This document shows, piece by piece, positions 61,986-64,000 of a stretch of 64,000 nucleotides of DNA. Below the pieces are notes generated by a model, which was not told the DNA's origin, made no database searches, and saw nothing but the letters and a program-made list of their open reading frames with translations. The DNA comes from Pseudoxanthomonas sp. F37 (GTDB lineage Bacteria; Pseudomonadota; Gammaproteobacteria; Xanthomonadales; Xanthomonadaceae). Positions within the stretch are counted from its first letter, which is position 1; each line of letters begins with the position of its first letter. Made by a program: the position numbers and the translations under genes. The stretch is taken from the NCBI RefSeq assembly GCF_022965755.1, contig NZ_CP095187.1, positions 186,001-250,000 on the forward strand, read 5' to 3'.

Positions 61986-63845
61986 ATGCACCCGAAACTC
62001 CGCACGCTGTTCCTGCTGGCGATCGCGTCCTGCTCGATCGCGGCACCGGCCCTTGCGCAGGACGATGCGATGACGCCGGTCGGCGTACCCGCGCAATCCG
62101 GCGCCATCGCGTTGGAAACGGGGCCGCTGCCGGGCGCGCGGCACCCCGAAACCTGGCATCGCCAGTACGGCAGTGTCTTCGCCCGCAACGTCAGCGAGGC
62201 CACCCTGACCCCGTTCCTGCCGGCGCCGGAGAACGCCAGCGGCACCGCCGTGATCGTGGCGCCGGGTGGCGGGTTCCGCACGCTGTCGATGCAGAACGAG
62301 GGCTGGGACGTGGCGCGCGCGCTGGCTGCGCGGGGCATCGCGGCGTTCGTCCTGAAGTACCGCCTGGAACCCACGCCTGCCGCCCTGGATGCCTTCGCCG
62401 CGGACATGCGGGCGCGGATGTCCGGGGCACGTCCGGCGCACCTCGACCCCTCCAAGGCCATCGCCCATCTCGGTCCGCAGCTCGCCGACGCGCGCGCGGC
62501 CTTCGCGCTGGTGCGCCAGCGCGCAGACGAATGGGGCATCGACCGCGACCGCGTCGGCATGGTCGGCTTCTCGGCCGGCGCCATGCTGACCCTCGCCACG
62601 ACCCTGGGGGTCGAGGATGCCAGGCCCGCTTTCATCGCCACCGTCTACGGTCCGCTGTCCGCGTTGGACGTGCCCGCGGACGCACCCCCGCTGTTCGTGG
62701 CGATCGGCGCCGACGACGGCCTGTTCGCCGGCGACGGCTTCGGCCTGATCGAGCGCTGGCGCGCGGCGCGGCGGCCGGTGGAGTTCCATCTCTACGAACG
62801 CGGCGGGCACGGATTCGGCATGTATCCGAAAGCCACCACCAGCACCGGCTGGTTCGCGGCGTTCGTGGACTGGATGAAGATGCATGGCTGGCTGGAACGC
62901 GGAGCCGGCCCGGGCGCGTCGGTCGTCCCCAGGTCGAATCCACTGTTCCGCGACCGGTTCACCGCTGACCCGGCGCCGCTCGTGGTCGGCGACCGGCTCT
63001 ATCTGTATGTCGGCCACGACGAGGCGCAGCGCGACGAGATGTTCAACATGCGCGAGTGGCGGGTGTACTCGACCATGGACATGGCGGACTGGACCGATCA
63101 CGGGCCGATCATGAAGGCCACCGACTTCCGCTGGGCGAAGGCGGATGCCTGGGCCTCGCAGGCCATCGAGAAGGACGGGCGGTTCTGGTTCTACGCCGCG
63201 GTCGAACATGACGGCACGCAGCCGGGCAAGGCGATCGGTGTTGCGGTATCCGACCATCCGACCGGTCCGTTCGTCGATGCCAAGGGCGCGGCGCTCATCA
63301 CCAACGCGATGACGCCGAAGGGCACGCACAGCTGGGAGGATATCGATCCGACGGTCTTCACCGATGACGATGGCACGACGTGGATCGCCTGGGGCAACCG
63401 CCGCTGCTACATCGCGCGGCTCAAGCCCAACATGACCGAACTGGACGGTCCCGTCACCGAGATCACGCCGCCGCATTTCGAAGAGGGGCCGTGGCTGCAC
63501 AAGCGCGGTGCGACGTATTACCTGACCTATGCCTCGCTCGACCGCGCTACCCACCGCGATGAGCGGGTGTCCTATGCCACCGCGACATCGCTGCCGGGCC
63601 CGTGGACGTATCGCGGCGAACTGACCGGTTCGGGCAAGTACAGCTTCACCATCCACCCGGGCATCGCCGAGTTCAAGGGCCGCTGGTACCTGTTCCTGCA
63701 CAACGCCGCGCTCACCGTCGGCGACCAGCACGGCGCCATCGGCCGGCGCGCGGTGACGGTGGAGCACCTGCAGTACAACCCCGATGGCAGCCTGAAGCCG
63801 GTGGTGCAGACCGAGGCCGGCATTTCGGTGCCGCCCTCGCCGTAG
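61986..63845 (+). CDS. Bifunctional secreted enzyme: N-terminal alpha/beta-hydrolase esterase fused to C-terminal GH43
   Basis: 619 residues. Signal peptide ends APALA. Residues about 55-305 form an alpha/beta-hydrolase with VAPGGGFRTLS (oxyanion loop), the nucleophile Ser in GMVGFSAGAML near 200, Asp in IGADDGLF, and His in RGGHGFGMYP near 277. From about 318 a GH43 domain follows: TADPAPLVVGDRLYLYVGHD, DIDPTVFTDDDG near 450, and the acid Glu in HFEEGPWLHKRG near 500. Both active sites look complete. It probably deacetylates and then cleaves side chains or ends of xylo-oligosaccharides. Last gene of the operon, 39 bp after the epimerase. Confidence 0.9.
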   Translation: MHPKLRTLFLLAIASCSIAAPALAQDDAMTPVGVPAQSGAIALETGPLPGARHPETWHRQYGSVFARNVSEATLTPFLPAPENASGTAVIVAPGGGFRTLSMQNEGWDVARALAARGIAAFVLKYRLEPTPAALDAFAADMRARMSGARPAHLDPSKAIAHLGPQLADARAAFALVRQRADEWGIDRDRVGMVGFSAGAMLTLATTLGVEDARPAFIATVYGPLSALDVPADAPPLFVAIGADDGLFAGDGFGLIERWRAARRPVEFHLYERGGHGFGMYPKATTSTGWFAAFVDWMKMHGWLERGAGPGASVVPRSNPLFRDRFTADPAPLVVGDRLYLYVGHDEAQRDEMFNMREWRVYSTMDMADWTDHGPIMKATDFRWAKADAWASQAIEKDGRFWFYAAVEHDGTQPGKAIGVAVSDHPTGPFVDAKGAALITNAMTPKGTHSWEDIDPTVFTDDDGTTWIAWGNRRCYIARLKPNMTELDGPVTEITPPHFEEGPWLHKRGATYYLTYASLDRATHRDERVSYATATSLPGPWTYRGELTGSGKYSFTIHPGIAEFKGRWYLFLHNAALTVGDQHGAIGRRAVTVEHLQYNPDGSLKPVVQTEAGISVPPSP

Positions 63846-63853
63846 CGGTGGGC

Positions 63854-63886
63854 GGAAGCGCGCGGGACGCCGCGCGCCTCGCTTCC
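63854..63886 (+). terminator. Probable terminator of the xylan operon
   Basis: GGAAGC GCGCGG (63854-63865) pairs with CCGCGC (63870-63875) and GCTTCC (63881-63886) across a 5-nt bulge, 8 bp after the last stop codon. No T-run follows. Confidence 0.45.
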
Positions 63887-63965
63887 GGGCCGGGCAGGTG
63901 GCCGCCGGAAAGCCGGCGGCGGGAGGCGTCCCGGAACAGTGCCGGTGGCCTGGTCTGAGCGGGAT

Positions 63966-64000
63966 TGGCGCGCCTGGAGGGATTCGAACCCCCGACCAAT
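63966..64000 (-). tRNA. 3' part of a tRNA gene, truncated by the window edge
   Basis: Minus-strand order: variable-loop end, T-arm GGGGG-TTCGAAT-CCCTC (63993-63977), acceptor strand CAGGCGC (63976-63970), discriminator G (63969) and encoded CCA (63968-63966). The anticodon is outside the window. A GCGCCTG acceptor with discriminator G would fit tRNA-Arg, but the isotype is not proven. Confidence 0.9.

Overview
The window is GC-rich DNA from a gammaproteobacterium of the Xanthomonadaceae, most likely close to Pseudoxanthomonas, Stenotrophomonas or Xanthomonas. This rests on the xylan-utilisation locus with its 14-bp palindromic operator, a fused indolepyruvate ferredoxin oxidoreductase, a tryptophan-halogenase cassette beside a TonB-dependent receptor, and GTAG-like intergenic palindromes. 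I did not run any search; names come from motifs and gene order.

1-17.6 kb is mixed housekeeping and accessory DNA. It starts with a divergent pair, a heme-oxygenase-like diiron oxidase (cut by the edge) and a QueC-like PP-loop protein. Then come indolepyruvate ferredoxin oxidoreductase, a small secreted protein, a 2-oxoglutarate oxygenase and a gamma-glutamyltransferase. Next is a decaying patch (8.8-10.3 kb) of small genes, one interrupted by an amber codon and one by a 10-bp tandem duplication, with palindromic repeats between them. DUF1653, DUF1697, a membrane protein, an ExeM-type nuclease, cytochrome c5, pgl, zwf and a divergent GntR regulator follow. The zwf/gntR gap carries two copies of a 17-bp element in inverted orientation.

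17.6-32.3 kb is a cell-surface region. It holds a 1858-residue DUF11-repeat protein with a C-terminal OmpA domain and four exact 324-bp repeats, a large outer-membrane beta-barrel protein in the same operon, a membrane Ser/Thr kinase with a TPR-like C-terminus (convergent), and a secreted lectin-like DUF11 protein.

32.6-63.8 kb is a xylan/xylo-oligosaccharide utilisation locus. A LacI regulator diverges from a TonB-dependent receptor preceded by the perfect box TGGTAGCGCTACCA. After a strong terminator comes a tight SapC / cupin / flavin halogenase / DUF6445 cassette of unknown purpose. A second box precedes xylB-xylA-xylE-GH3. A second, closely related LacI regulator diverges from a coupled operon: GH67 alpha-glucuronidase, acetylesterase, GH43, GH3 xylosidase, GPH symporter, cytoplasmic GH43, aldose 1-epimerase and an esterase-GH43 fusion. 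The inferred flow is: the receptor imports decorated xylo-oligosaccharides; periplasmic enzymes strip glucuronate, acetate and arabinose and release xylose; the two symporters carry xylose and short oligomers inwards; cytoplasmic GH43, epimerase, XylA and XylB deliver xylulose 5-phosphate. No endoxylanase (GH10/GH11) is present here.

The window ends in the 3' part of a tRNA gene on the minus strand.
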